Below are positions 9,025 to 17,788 of a stretch of 64,000 bases of DNA, in pieces; positions within the stretch are counted from its first letter, which is position 1, and each line of letters begins with the position of its first letter. Location of the stretch: contig NZ_BCVF01000012.1 of assembly GCF_001591605.1 (NCBI RefSeq), positions 1 through 64,000 on the forward strand, given 5' to 3'. The translations under genes were made by a program, and so were the position numbers. Under the pieces are notes generated by a model. That model had not been told where the DNA came from. It did no database searches and was given only the letters and a program-made list of their open reading frames with translations. Source of the DNA: Bacillus badius NBRC 15713 (GTDB lineage Bacteria > Bacillota > Bacilli > Bacillales > Domibacillaceae).

Positions 9025-9898
9025 AACACTCCGCCGTCATTTCAGGGAAAGCTTTAAAAATTTAAGCCGCAATGGCTGGATGACGTTTGCTGCTATTTCG
9101 GCTGTGACGGTTACTTTGCTGCTTGTCGGAGTTTTTCTGACAATTCTACTAAACTTAAACAAAGCCGCAACCGATATAGAGAATGATGTAGAAGTGCGTG
9201 TCTTAGTTAAATTGGATGCAACGAAGGCAGAACAGCAGGAGCTGAAGAAGCGGCTGTCAAACTTGCCGGAGGTAGCAAGCGTTACCTACTCGCCAAAAGA
9301 AAAAGAGCTTCAAAATTTAATTAAAGACATGGGGGAAGACTTTGCTCTATTTGAGCAAAATAACCCGCTCTATGACGTATTTGTAGTGAAAACGAAGCGG
9401 CCTGCAGATACACCGAAAGTAGCAAAAAAGATCAAAAATTTCCAGTATACGGAAGATGCTATTTATGGGGAAAAGAAGGTTGAACGTTTGTTCAGCTTCT
9501 TAAAAACAAGCCGCAATGTTGGACTGGTTCTTAGCATTGGCTTGCTGTTTACAGCGATGTTCTTGATTTCCAATACGATTAAAATGACTATTTTTGCGCG
9601 GCGAAAAGAAATTGAGATTATGAGATTAGTTGGTGCGACTAACTGGTTTATCCGCTGGCCGTTCTTATTAGAAGGGCTTTGGCTCGGATTGCTTGGCTCT
9701 TTGCTGCCGGTCGCAGCCGTGATGATTGGCTATTCTTATGTAATCGGAGCAATGACGACATATATGCAGGGCCATTTTATTCAGCCGCTGCCTTATTCTC
9801 CATTTGTATGGCAAATCAGTGGAATCCTTCTGCTGATCGGAGCGTTTATCGGCATGTGGGGAAGCTTTGTAGCTGTGCGCAGGTTTTTAAAAGTCTGA
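9014..9898 (+). CDS. ftsX: Cell-division permease FtsX
   Basis: FtsX is the membrane partner of FtsE. The start at 9014 (MKSRTLRRHFRESF) has a GGGGGGAT site at a good distance, while ATG 9008 is too close to it; this gives 294 residues. One membrane helix at about 25-50 is followed by an extracellular loop (about 55-165), then three helices in the FtsX permease domain (about 175-290), with the WMTFAAISAVTVTLLLVGVF N-terminal motif typical of Bacillus FtsX. The extracellular loop is the part that contacts hydrolases. In B. subtilis FtsEX activates CwlO. Here the adjacent M23 protein is the natural candidate partner. Confidence 0.95.
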   Translation: MKSRTLRRHFRESFKNLSRNGWMTFAAISAVTVTLLLVGVFLTILLNLNKAATDIENDVEVRVLVKLDATKAEQQELKKRLSNLPEVASVTYSPKEKELQNLIKDMGEDFALFEQNNPLYDVFVVKTKRPADTPKVAKKIKNFQYTEDAIYGEKKVERLFSFLKTSRNVGLVLSIGLLFTAMFLISNTIKMTIFARRKEIEIMRLVGATNWFIRWPFLLEGLWLGLLGSLLPVAAVMIGYSYVIGAMTTYMQGHFIQPLPYSPFVWQISGILLLIGAFIGMWGSFVAVRRFLKV

Positions 9899-9944
9899 TA
9901 AATAAACAAGAAATTTTCGGGGGAAGAGAGAGGAGAATTGGAGT

Positions 9945-11282
9945 TTGAAGAAAGGCATAGGTTTTAAAGTTGTTTTAACGGCGTCCATTGGTTTTGGCAG
10001 CACGTTCGGTTTGGCCGGAGAAGCATTTGCTTCGAAACTATCGGATCTTGAGAGCCGCCAGAATCAAATTGAAAATAAGCAATCGAACGTTGAGCAAAAC
10101 ATTAATGAGAAAAGCAAGAAAATTACTGAACTCCAAAGTGAGCAGGCCAAGCTGTCTGCAGAAATTAAGCAGCTTGACCAGTCCATTACCAAGGCTGAAA
10201 AGCAAATCCGTGAAAAGCAAACAGCAATTGCTAATACGAAGAAAGAAATAGAGAAATTAAGAAAAGAAATAGAGGAACTCAAAGCCCGCATCGCTGAGCG
10301 TAATTTGATTCTTCAGGAACGGGCCCGTTCTCTCCAGCAGAGCGGTGGATCAGCAAGCTATATTGATGTGCTGCTCGGTTCCGAAAGCTTTACTGATTTT
10401 ATCAACCGCGCCAGTGCTGTAACAACGCTTGTGAAAGCAGACAAAGATATTCTGCAAGAGCAAGAGAAAGACAAGAAGCAGCTCGAAAAGAACGAAAAAG
10501 CAGTAAAAGCCAAGCTGGCTAACCTGGAAAGCATGCTGGCGGATTTGAAGGAATTAAAAGCAGGCCTCGATAAGAAAAAGGCTGCTAAAGATCAAGTAAT
10601 GGACCAGCTCGCCAATGAGGAAGATCATGCCCACAACCAGAAACTAAGCTTGGAGGAAGAGAAGGAACTGCTTGCTTCTCAAGAAAAAGCAATCCAAGCA
10701 GCCATCACATCTGAGCAATCCCGCCTTGCGAAAGAAGAAGAAGCCCGCAAGGAACAGGCCCGTCTGGCTCGCCAAAAAGAGCAGCAGCCGGCAGCAGGCC
10801 AAAGGGAAAGCAGCCGGCAGCCAGCTGCAGCACCGCAGGAAGAGTCAGTCACTGAAAGCCGTTCAAATGATACCCCGGCTGTTTCAGCAGGAAGCTTTAT
10901 GCGTCCGGCTCAAGGACATGTTTCTTCCGGGTTCGGTGCAAGAAGCTTAGGGGATCATAAAGGAATCGATATTGCCAACAGCGTCAGTGTGCCAATCGTT
11001 GCCGCGGCAGATGGAGAAGTGATTCGGTCTTATTATTCCTCTTCTTATGGCAACTGTATTTTAATCTCTCACTCTATTAACGGAAAAGTCTTTACTACCG
11101 TTTATGCTCATATGTCAGAGCGTGTGGTCCAAGGAGGAAGTGTTTCCAAAGGACAGGTAATCGGCTATATGGGTAACACAGGCCGCTCATTCGGCCAGCA
11201 TTTGCACTTCGAAGTCCATGAAGGACCTTGGACACTATCGAAAGAAAATGCGGTTGACCCGCGCAAATATGTGAACTTTTAA
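9945..11282 (+). CDS. Secreted coiled-coil M23 peptidase, EnvC/PcsB-like
   Basis: The 445-residue product starts at TTG 9945 with a GAGAGGAG site. A signal peptide ends near AFA at 27-29. Residues 30-125 and 160-275 form long antiparallel-type coiled coils, followed by a Gln/Pro/Ser linker. Residues 315-440 are an M23 (LytM) endopeptidase domain with a full zinc and catalytic set: His338, Asp342, His389, and His419/His421 in the HLH motif. The long coiled coil before a LytM domain is the layout of EnvC. EnvC is an inactive activator, whereas this protein keeps the active-site residues, so it should be a hydrolase itself. Position 46 bases after ftsX points to FtsEX control. Confidence 0.88.
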   Translation: MKKGIGFKVVLTASIGFGSTFGLAGEAFASKLSDLESRQNQIENKQSNVEQNINEKSKKITELQSEQAKLSAEIKQLDQSITKAEKQIREKQTAIANTKKEIEKLRKEIEELKARIAERNLILQERARSLQQSGGSASYIDVLLGSESFTDFINRASAVTTLVKADKDILQEQEKDKKQLEKNEKAVKAKLANLESMLADLKELKAGLDKKKAAKDQVMDQLANEEDHAHNQKLSLEEEKELLASQEKAIQAAITSEQSRLAKEEEARKEQARLARQKEQQPAAGQRESSRQPAAAPQEESVTESRSNDTPAVSAGSFMRPAQGHVSSGFGARSLGDHKGIDIANSVSVPIVAAADGEVIRSYYSSSYGNCILISHSINGKVFTTVYAHMSERVVQGGSVSKGQVIGYMGNTGRSFGQHLHFEVHEGPWTLSKENAVDPRKYVNF

Positions 11283-11285
11283 GAA

Positions 11286-11336
11286 AAAGCCGTTCTTGAA
11301 AGCTGGTGGCAGCTTTTAGGGACGGCTTTTATATTT
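11286..11336 (+). terminator. Terminator of ftsEX-M23 operon
   Basis: AAAGCCGT pairs with ACGGCTTT around an inner AAAGCT/AGCTTT stem, followed by TATATTTT. Confidence 0.8.
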
Positions 11337-11432
11337 TGCCGGCTGGCAGGACGAAAGAGTCTGGGCGTTCGCCCGCGCAATCTCCCCCCTTTTGAATAGG
11401 CTGTAATTGTAAGTGAAGGGGAGGTGTAAAGT

Positions 11433-11537
11433 ATGAGCGCTGGCGGATGCGGATATGGAGGCGGCTTTGCGTTGATCGTTGTCTTATTTATCCTCTTGAT
11501 TATTGTTGGCTCGGCTTATATTGGCTGGGGTTACTAA
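11433..11537 (+). CDS. YjcZ-family sporulation micro-protein
   Basis: This 34-residue ORF has a strong GGGGAGGTG site at 11418-11426. Its sequence, a Gly/Tyr-rich head ([16 protein letters not shown]) and one hydrophobic helix (residues 13-28) ending in WGY, matches the YjcZ family of small membrane proteins found in spore formers. The molecular role of that family is unknown. A strong terminator follows, so it forms its own unit. It is a sign that the host sporulates. No sporulation-sigma promoter could be identified with confidence. Confidence 0.9.
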   Translation: MSAGGCGYGGGFALIVVLFILLIIVGSAYIGWGY

Positions 11538-11552
11538 TCAATAACAGAGGAG

Positions 11553-11600
11553 AGGAGTGTCTCGTCAGCTGACTTTTCAGCTGAGAGACACTCCTTTTTT
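11553..11600 (+). terminator. Terminator of the YjcZ-family gene
   Basis: AGGAGTGTCTC pairs with GAGACACTCCT; an inner CAGCTG/CAGCTG stem closes the hairpin, followed by TTTTTT. Confidence 0.92.
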
Positions 11601-11672
11601 CAAAGGTGAGAAGAAAGTTAGCCTGCCGCGCAAACATATAAGGGACGAAACATTGGACGAAAGCAGAATTTT

Positions 11673-11702
11673 TGTGTAGGTTAATACCTGTAGAGGTACT
11701 AA
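11673..11702 (+). promoter_or_regulatory. Palindrome overlapping a candidate promoter
   Basis: TTAATACCT (11681-11689), GTAG, AGGTACTAA (11694-11702) form a 22-base palindrome with one mismatch per arm. It overlaps the spacer and -10 of a possible promoter, TTGTGT (11673-11678) with a 17-base spacer and GGTACT (11696-11701). It lies 90 bases before the membrane protein/TlpA pair. The regulator is unknown. Confidence 0.4.
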
Positions 11703-11791
11703 ATCATTTGCGGTTATTTAAGTTTAACAAAAAAGTCATTAATCATATTCAATTTGTCAGGCAATATTTTTAAGTAAAGGAATAAAATAAG

Positions 11792-12376
11792 ATGAACTGG
11801 TTTACGATAGGGTCTTTGACAGTTCCTGCTTCCCAACTCGCCTTCTTAGCTGCCTGTATCATGGCATTCTTGGCGATTTGGCTGAAAAAGGACAAGCCGT
11901 TTTTGGATTTTTATATGAATGCTGTTTTTCTGTTCATAGCTGTTTGGAAGGGGAGCGTTGTTTTGTTCAGCTTCACTATTGTTATGAACTCGCCGCTCGC
12001 CTTGTTATATTTCGACGGCGGCTGGAAAGGGGTGTGGCTCGGCTTCTTGGCTGTCATTGCCTATGCTGCCTGGAAATGCCCTCTGCAAAAACAGAAGCAG
12101 GCCGTTTGGTCGTGGATGGTCATGGTGCTGGCCTTTGAAGCAGCGCTGGCCTTGCTGACTGGACAGGCGGGCATAGCGATGTGGTTCCGGCTGGCGGGAG
12201 GACTCGTCTTGCTCTTTGTTCCCTTGAAACAAGCAGGCAGGACGATTTGGCTATTCACCCTATGGCAGCTGCTGTTTGGATCGATGTCAGCTGATTTGCT
12301 TTCCCAGGCGAATATGATATATATAGCGGCAGCGTTATTTTTCACTTTAATGATTAGGAGGGATTTTGTTGGATAA
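11792..12376 (+). CDS. Multi-pass membrane protein, redoxin partner
   Basis: The 194-residue product has five or six hydrophobic helices spread over the whole length (about 10-28, 40-62, 78-95, 105-125, 130-145 and 170-188) and almost no soluble part. I do not recognise the family, and no catalytic cysteine pair is seen. Its end overlaps the start of a TlpA-type thioredoxin by 11 bases, so the two are translated together. This suggests that it works with the redoxin on the outer face of the membrane, perhaps supplying electrons or placing it. That role is inferred only from context. The start lacks a strong ribosome-binding site (AAAGGAATAAAAT). Confidence 0.7.
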   Translation: MNWFTIGSLTVPASQLAFLAACIMAFLAIWLKKDKPFLDFYMNAVFLFIAVWKGSVVLFSFTIVMNSPLALLYFDGGWKGVWLGFLAVIAYAAWKCPLQKQKQAVWSWMVMVLAFEAALALLTGQAGIAMWFRLAGGLVLLFVPLKQAGRTIWLFTLWQLLFGSMSADLLSQANMIYIAAALFFTLMIRRDFVG

Positions 12377-12950
12377 GAAATGGTTTGGCATTCTGCTGCT
12401 GATTTTACTTGCAGGCATTGCAGCAGTGAATATCATAAAGGATCGAAAGGAAATCACAGAAATCGAAAATCCGGGGATAGAGGTTGCTGATCAGGAAGCT
12501 GAATCAAGTACAGCTGCCGGAATCGGACTGGGTGATCTGCCGCCGGATTTCTCCCTGCAAACCTTGGATGGGAAAAAAGTGTCTTTATCCGATTACCGGG
12601 GGAAAAAGGTCATTCTAAATTTCTGGGCAACCTGGTGTCCGCCTTGTAAAGCGGAAATGCCTCATATGCAGAGCTTTTATGAAAAAGAAGCGGAAAAAAG
12701 CGGGGCGGAGATTCTGGCCGTCAATTTGACAAGCAAGGATAATGGACAAGCAACAGTGGCTGACTTTGTGAAGCAGTATGATTTAACGTTCCCTGTTTTG
12801 CTCGATGAGGAAGGGGCTGTTGGCGAAAAGTATCAAGTCAGTATTATTCCAACCACCTATTTCTTGAACACAGACGGCACAGTCCATCAAGTCGTTAAAG
12901 GGCCGATGGACGAGGAAATGATGCGCGGCCTTGTCGATGAGATGGAATAG
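12366..12950 (+). CDS. Membrane-anchored thiol-disulfide oxidoreductase, TlpA/ResA type
   Basis: The 194-residue protein has one N-terminal membrane anchor (residues 6-24), an acidic linker, and an AhpC/TSA-Redoxin domain (56-190). The active site WATWCPPCK puts the cysteines at 91 and 94, and cis-Pro lies in IIPTTYF. ResA proteins reduce haem-binding cysteines in apocytochrome c, and other TlpA proteins reduce extracellular thiols. The start is TTG 12366 or 12369, after AGGAGGGA, and overlaps the upstream membrane gene. It lies in the same region as cccB, a c-type cytochrome, but is not in its operon, so the substrate cannot be named. Confidence 0.88.
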   Translation: MLDKKWFGILLLILLAGIAAVNIIKDRKEITEIENPGIEVADQEAESSTAAGIGLGDLPPDFSLQTLDGKKVSLSDYRGKKVILNFWATWCPPCKAEMPHMQSFYEKEAEKSGAEILAVNLTSKDNGQATVADFVKQYDLTFPVLLDEEGAVGEKYQVSIIPTTYFLNTDGTVHQVVKGPMDEEMMRGLVDEME

Positions 12951-12964
12951 CGCAAATGACAGCT

Positions 12965-13019
12965 GGCAAGAAAATAGCACAAGCTAACAATGAAGCTTAG
13001 GCTTGCTTCTTGCCTTTTT
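12965..13019 (+). terminator. Terminator of the TlpA operon
   Basis: GGCAAG (12965-12970) pairs with CTTGCC (13009-13014), with inner AAGCT/AGCTT pairing, followed by TTTTT. Confidence 0.75.
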
Positions 13020-13188
13020 GCTGCTGTATTTTTCGGATAAGCGACTCAGCCGGCACCTGACTAGAACCGTTTTTTTCTAAGAGGCATTCATAACTTGTCC
13101 ACTCTTCTCATAAAGTGGAAGAAAGGGCTGTCCGTGCGGTAGTGTAAGCCGGGCGGCTTTTTTAGCTTTCCAAATTGGAGGGGACGGA

Positions 13189-14637
13189 ATGGTGAAGAAA
13201 AAATGGGTGGCAGTGCTGACGGCGTCTTCTTTTATCATAGGAGCCGGCGGAATGTATGGGGGGCTGAACGTGCTTGATGAAAAAGAGAACACGGCACAGC
13301 CCCAGCGGATGGCATCAGAACAAAAGAGCACGCCGGATGAGCTTCACAAAGTGCAGACGGTGTACGAGGTGATCGCGAATCAATATGTAGAAAAAGTCAA
13401 TCGTACAGAGCTGATTGAAGGCGCCATTGACGGAATGGTCAGCTCGTTAAAAGATCCTTATTCTGTATATATGGACGCCGATACGGCAAAGCAATTTGAA
13501 GAAGCGCTCGATTCCTCCTTTGAAGGCATTGGGGCAGAGATTACAGTCGTTGAGGGCAAGCTGACGATTGTCGCTCCATTTAAAGATTCTCCAGCCGAAA
13601 AAGCAGGTCTAAAGCCGAAAGATCAAATTGTGACCATTGACGGCAAATCGGTGAGCGGTCTGACCATTTATGAGGCAACCAAGAAAATACGCGGAAAAAA
13701 AGGCACGACAGTTACCGTGGGCATCATTCGCCCAGGCATGACGAAGCCGCTGGATATTAAAGTGAAGCGTGAGGATATCCCGATTGAGACGGTAGTTGCC
13801 AAAGTGAGAGAGAAGCAAGGGAAGCGAATCGGTTTAATTGAAATGACCTCTTTTTCTGAAGATACGGGGAAAGATTTCAAAGCGAAGCTGAAGAAGCTCG
13901 AGAAAAAAGAACTGGACGGTCTCGTGATTGATGTGCGCGGAAATCCGGGCGGTTTCTTAACAAGCGTTGAAGAAATTTTAAAAGAATTGGTGACCGAGAA
14001 TAAGCCATACATGCAAATAGAGGAAAAGTCCGGGCGTAAAGTGCCTTATTTCTCGGAGAAGAAGAAGGTGAAGCCTTACCCGGTGGCCGTACTGACGGAT
14101 GAGGGAAGCGCTTCTGCTTCTGAGATATTGGCAGGGGCGCTGAAGGAGGCGGAAGGCTATCCAATCATTGGGGAAACAAGCTTTGGAAAAGGAACTGTTC
14201 AACAGCCGGTGCCGCTCGGAGATGGCAGCAACTTAAAGCTGACGACTCATAAGTGGCTTACGCCGAATGGCAACTGGATACACAAAAAAGGAATCCGCCC
14301 CGATATTGAAGTGCGCCAGCCGGATTACTTTTACGCGCACCCGCTCCAGGTGAATAAGCCGCTAATGCGTGAAATGAACAATGACCGTGTAAAAAGCGCG
14401 CAGATGATGCTGGATGGTCTTGGGTATGCGCCTGGAAGAACAGATGGCTACTTCAGCAAAGAGACGGAGGACGCTGTACGTGCCCTGCAGATAAAGTCAG
14501 GCGTCAAGGTGACCGGGAAAATCAATAAAGAAACAGCAAGAAAGCTGGAAGAGCAATGGACGGCCGAAATGAAAGAGGAAAAAAATGATCTCCAGCTGCA
14601 AGCGGCGCTTTCTTATATTAGAAATTTGGATAGGTAA
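13189..14637 (+). CDS. ctpB: Carboxy-terminal processing protease CtpB
   Basis: The 482-residue product is an S41 serine protease. A signal-anchor lies at 6-27, a PDZ domain at about 110-190, and the protease core at about 200-380, with Ser309 in GSASASE, Lys334 in SFGKGTVQQ and Gln338 as the catalytic triad. A peptidoglycan-binding domain occupies about 400-460. In B. subtilis CtpB cleaves SpoIVFA in the intermembrane space to time pro-sigma-K activation, and these residue numbers match what I recall for that enzyme. It sits after ftsEX and before minJ as in Bacillus. The start follows a GGAGGGG site. A short AAGCCG/CGGCTT hairpin with T run lies at about 13146-13162, upstream. Confidence 0.94.
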   Translation: MVKKKWVAVLTASSFIIGAGGMYGGLNVLDEKENTAQPQRMASEQKSTPDELHKVQTVYEVIANQYVEKVNRTELIEGAIDGMVSSLKDPYSVYMDADTAKQFEEALDSSFEGIGAEITVVEGKLTIVAPFKDSPAEKAGLKPKDQIVTIDGKSVSGLTIYEATKKIRGKKGTTVTVGIIRPGMTKPLDIKVKREDIPIETVVAKVREKQGKRIGLIEMTSFSEDTGKDFKAKLKKLEKKELDGLVIDVRGNPGGFLTSVEEILKELVTENKPYMQIEEKSGRKVPYFSEKKKVKPYPVAVLTDEGSASASEILAGALKEAEGYPIIGETSFGKGTVQQPVPLGDGSNLKLTTHKWLTPNGNWIHKKGIRPDIEVRQPDYFYAHPLQVNKPLMREMNNDRVKSAQMMLDGLGYAPGRTDGYFSKETEDAVRALQIKSGVKVTGKINKETARKLEEQWTAEMKEEKNDLQLQAALSYIRNLDR

Positions 14638-14649
14638 AAGCGAGGCTTT

Positions 14650-14688
14650 AAAAAGAACGATTGCTCAAGAGGCTGTCGTTCTTTTTTG
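14650..14688 (+). terminator. Terminator of ctpB
   Basis: AAAGAACGA (14652-14660) pairs with TCGTTCTTT (14676-14684), then TTTT. Confidence 0.88.
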
Positions 14689-14797
14689 TGTGCAGCAATA
14701 CTTCTTTCACAAATGAAACAAGATATATACTCACGCATGTCCACTTTTTTTGCTACAATATTCAATATAATGCAATTCACGTAAGGTGGGGAACGTT

Positions 14798-15982
14798 ATG
14801 CTGCAAGAATGGTTACTGGAGCTCTTGGCCGGCTTCGGAAAATTATTTATCCATCCAATTTTTTATTTTTCGTTCCTGCTTGCTTTCGTCGTTGGCATGT
14901 TTCGTGTAAACCGGGAACGGAAAGACTTTCATACCCGCGTGTATGATATTTACCAGGAAATTCGCTATATTTTGCCGTCCAGCTTATTTCTCGGGCTGCT
15001 GCTCTCTCTTGTCGCAATCGGTTTTGGCTTTACGCTCCCTTTGGAACTGCTCAATGTCATTGCTGCTGTGACGATTGTGTTAAGCGCAGGAGGCTTTCGT
15101 TTGCTGTCTCCTGCATGGACGATTGGCCTGGCTTTGCTGATCTTTAGCGTATCGGAGAAAATCGGCTATTCGTTTATCCCGTATGACGGTCTCTCGCTGA
15201 ACAAAATTCTGATGACCATGGCCATTATTTTGGCTCTCTTATTGATGACAGAGGGGATTTTGATGCTTAAACGGGGCTGGCAGGGCACATCGCCGCGCCT
15301 TGTGGATAGCCCGCGCGGATTGAAGGTAGGTGTGCAATTCGCTCAGCGTTTATGGCTGGTGCCGGTGTTTTTGGTGCTGCCGGCCGGTGATTTGACAGCG
15401 CCATGGCCTTGGTGGCCGGTCATATCTGTTGGGTCGGAGACTTACTCCCTCATCTGGTTTCCTTTCTTGATCGGCTTTGCCCAGCTGATTAAAAGCACAC
15501 TGCCGGAACTTGCTGTAAAGGCGACGGGCAAAAGCGTGATGGCCATTGGGGCTGTTACATTGCTGCTTGCTGTATCGGCTTATTGGGTACCGCTGCTTGC
15601 TGTAGTCAGCGCAGTATTTGCTTTTGTCGGGCGTATTTGGATTTCCTGGCGCCATTACGCATATGAAAAGGATCGCCATTATTTCTTTACCCCGCAGCCC
15701 AAAGGCGTCATGATTCTTGGGATTCTCCCCTATACACCGGCAAAGAAAATGGATTTGAAAATCGGGGAAATTATTTATAAAGTAAACGGTATTGACGTCA
15801 ATACGGAAAGCGAATTTTATGAAGCGCTGCAGAAGAATGCAGCTTACTGCAAGCTTGAGGTGCTAGATGTGAACGGACAAAACCGCTTTGCCCAAGGCTC
15901 GCTTTACGAGGGACAGCATTACGAGCTTGGCTTGATTTTAGTAGATGAAGGCAAGGAATTGGCTGCCGAGGAGGCAAAGTGA
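14798..15982 (+). CDS. minJ: Division topology factor MinJ
   Basis: MinJ links DivIVA to MinD and keeps the division block near poles and septa. The 394-residue protein has about eight membrane helices between residues 10 and 285, then a cytoplasmic PDZ domain (about 295-390) that begins after YAYEKDRHYFF. The start at 14798 follows AAGGTGGGG; an in-frame ATG at 14786 has no site. Length and position next to ctpB match B. subtilis yvjD/minJ. An extended -10 element (TGCTACAAT, about 14751-14759) may be its promoter. Confidence 0.9.
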   Translation: MLQEWLLELLAGFGKLFIHPIFYFSFLLAFVVGMFRVNRERKDFHTRVYDIYQEIRYILPSSLFLGLLLSLVAIGFGFTLPLELLNVIAAVTIVLSAGGFRLLSPAWTIGLALLIFSVSEKIGYSFIPYDGLSLNKILMTMAIILALLLMTEGILMLKRGWQGTSPRLVDSPRGLKVGVQFAQRLWLVPVFLVLPAGDLTAPWPWWPVISVGSETYSLIWFPFLIGFAQLIKSTLPELAVKATGKSVMAIGAVTLLLAVSAYWVPLLAVVSAVFAFVGRIWISWRHYAYEKDRHYFFTPQPKGVMILGILPYTPAKKMDLKIGEIIYKVNGIDVNTESEFYEALQKNAAYCKLEVLDVNGQNRFAQGSLYEGQHYELGLILVDEGKELAAEEAK

Positions 15983-16027
15983 CAAATCCCTTCCTTCTTA
16001 ATCTGCAACAGCATTGAATGACTTCTT

Positions 16028-16064
16028 CACCAAAGAGCGCCGGGCTGCCCGGCGCTCTTTGGTG
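16028..16064. terminator. Bidirectional terminator between minJ and the YjdF-like gene
   Basis: A perfect 17-bp stem (16028-16044 with 16048-16064) and a CTG loop stand between convergent genes. Confidence 0.85.
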
Positions 16065-16065
16065 T

Positions 16066-16686
16066 TTAGCGTTTGTGCTGCAGCAGACGGTTATGCAGGT
16101 TCGATAACAGCAGCAAAGCAAGAACGGCGCCAGTTAAATTCAGCGCCATGTCCCACTGGGCGTCCCACATATCACCTTGCATGCCGAGAAAGTCTGTCGA
16201 TACTTTTTTTCCTTTAATGACTACGACCGACAGCCATTCAATGATTTCATAGAGCGCTGCTATGGCAAGCGAGAGGCTGAGGCTGATGATGGAGAGCCAG
16301 AAGCCCTTCGTTAACGGTGATGCCCGCAGGAGAATTTCTCTGATGACGATAACGAACATCCCCTTTAAAAAGTGCCCTAATCGGTCATAATGGTTCCTGC
16401 TTAAATCAAACGCATCCTTCAGCCAGTTAAAGAGAGGGACCTTCGCATAAGTGTAATGGCCGCCAATAGACATCGCAACCGCTAAGATGGCAATAATGAT
16501 ATAAGAAAGAGTCGTCAGCTGAAAGCGGCGATAGGTGGCGATTAAAATGATCAAGCCGGCCACAGCTGGAAGAACTTCCGCTGCCCAGGTCAGATAATCA
16601 ACGGGTTTAATGGCTGACCAGATAATGAATGCAAGAACAAAAACTAGCAATAACAAATGCATGGCTGTGTCTCGATTGTGCCCCAC
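16066..16686 (-). CDS. DUF2238 (YjdF-type) membrane protein
   Basis: The 206-residue protein belongs to the DUF2238/YjdF family of integral membrane proteins, whose function is not established. It has six hydrophobic helices and the family's conserved segments: HYDRLGHFLKG after helix 3, ALYEIIEW, and FLGMQGDMWDAQWDM near the end. The conserved acidic and His residues suggest metal or substrate binding, but this is not shown. It starts at GTG 16686 with an AGGAGGAG site. It is convergent with minJ and shares a perfect hairpin with it. Confidence 0.85.
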   Translation of the reverse strand: MGHNRDTAMHLLLLVFVLAFIIWSAIKPVDYLTWAAEVLPAVAGLIILIATYRRFQLTTLSYIIIAILAVAMSIGGHYTYAKVPLFNWLKDAFDLSRNHYDRLGHFLKGMFVIVIREILLRASPLTKGFWLSIISLSLSLAIAALYEIIEWLSVVVIKGKKVSTDFLGMQGDMWDAQWDMALNLTGAVLALLLLSNLHNRLLQHKR

Positions 16687-16777
16687 TGTTCTCCTCCTGT
16701 TAACATCTCATTTATTTTAGTATGAAAGAGAAAGTGCTTTCCTATGCAGTTCATTTATATGGACCATCTGTCAGTAT

Positions 16778-16808
16778 GAAAAAAGAGAGAAGGCTGCGCC
16801 TATCTCCC
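16778..16808 (-). terminator. Terminator of the TauE/SafE gene
   Basis: On the minus strand GGGAGAtaGGC pairs with GCCttCTCTC, followed by TTTTTT. Confidence 0.8.
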
Positions 16809-16829
16809 TTTTGTTGGTGCTGATTGCTG

Positions 16830-17597
16830 TCAGGCAATCAGTTTCAGGCCGCTCATCAGGATAATCACTGACATCACTGCTCTTAGCGGCTTGGCAGGAA
16901 ATTTAGCGGATAAGCTGCTTCCTAGAATCACCCCGGGTATGGAACCAAGCAAGAGGTTCATCATTAAAGCGTAATCAACATTGCCGATCCCGGCGTGCAT
17001 GATGCCAGCTGCCGTTACTAACAAAAAAGCATGGGCAATATCGGTGCCGACCAGCTCTGATGGCCGCATTTTATATAAATACAACATAGCGAGCGCAAAT
17101 AAAGAGCCAGAGCCAATCGACGTCAAGCCGACAATAAAGCCTAGTACGGCACCAATCGCGATGGTTAGCGTTCTTTTTTCTTCAAGAGGTTTGCGCTGAA
17201 TATAGTTGGATTCAAATTTGTCCTTCATAAAGGTTTTAACGAGTGTTGTTAAAGCGACCAAAATTAAGACATATCCAAGGGCATGCTTAATAATTTCCTC
17301 TTGGTTGTTGAAGAAAGAATCGAACAGATGCAGAAGGCCAACGGCGCAGATGGCACTTGGCACGCTGCCGATTGCTAAATATTTAACGAGCCGCATATTG
17401 ATGGTCTTCTGTTTCCAGTGCTGAATGGAACCGAACAGCTTGGTGATCGAGTTATATACAAGATCTGTACCGACAGCGATGGCCGGGTTAATCCCGATCA
17501 GCACTAAAACAGGCGTTAATAAGGCGGCGCCGCCCACCCCGGTCAAACCAACCAAAAAACCGACAAGGAGCCCCATGATAATTATTCCCATGCTCAT
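16830..17597 (-). CDS. TauE/SafE family sulfite/sulfoacetate exporter
   Basis: The protein (255 residues from ATG 17597, which fits a GGAG site; GTG 17606 is also possible) has eight membrane helices in two repeats. Each repeat opens with the family signature: GLTGVGGAALLTPVL at the start and GLTSIGSGSLFALAMLY in the middle. TauE/SafE proteins export sulfite, sulfoacetate or related anions. It lies near genes that make sulfite and sulfolactate (19,501-23,315), so sulfite or sulfolactate is a reasonable substrate, inferred from context. A second member of the family is at 37984. Confidence 0.88.
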   Translation of the reverse strand: MSMGIIIMGLLVGFLVGLTGVGGAALLTPVLVLIGINPAIAVGTDLVYNSITKLFGSIQHWKQKTINMRLVKYLAIGSVPSAICAVGLLHLFDSFFNNQEEIIKHALGYVLILVALTTLVKTFMKDKFESNYIQRKPLEEKRTLTIAIGAVLGFIVGLTSIGSGSLFALAMLYLYKMRPSELVGTDIAHAFLLVTAAGIMHAGIGNVDYALMMNLLLGSIPGVILGSSLSAKFPAKPLRAVMSVIILMSGLKLIA

Positions 17598-17755
17598 TAG
17601 CTGCACACTCCAGTCCGACTTTAATCGGTATAAAAAATAATTTTTATATCCTCACTTTATGAAGAGCGTGCATGCCTTGCTACTAGGAGAAGGGAAGGGG
17701 ATAAGCTATTTTTGAAAGAAAAAGGGAAACCGATAAAGGTCATCGGGGGAATGAG

Positions 17756-17779
17756 AAAAACCCGGCCTAAAAACCGGGC
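17756..17779 (-). terminator. Terminator of the 94-residue gene
   Basis: On the minus strand CCCGG pairs with CCGGG around TTTTTAGG, followed by TTTTT. Confidence 0.8.
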
Positions 17780-17788
17780 TTGAGGAGT

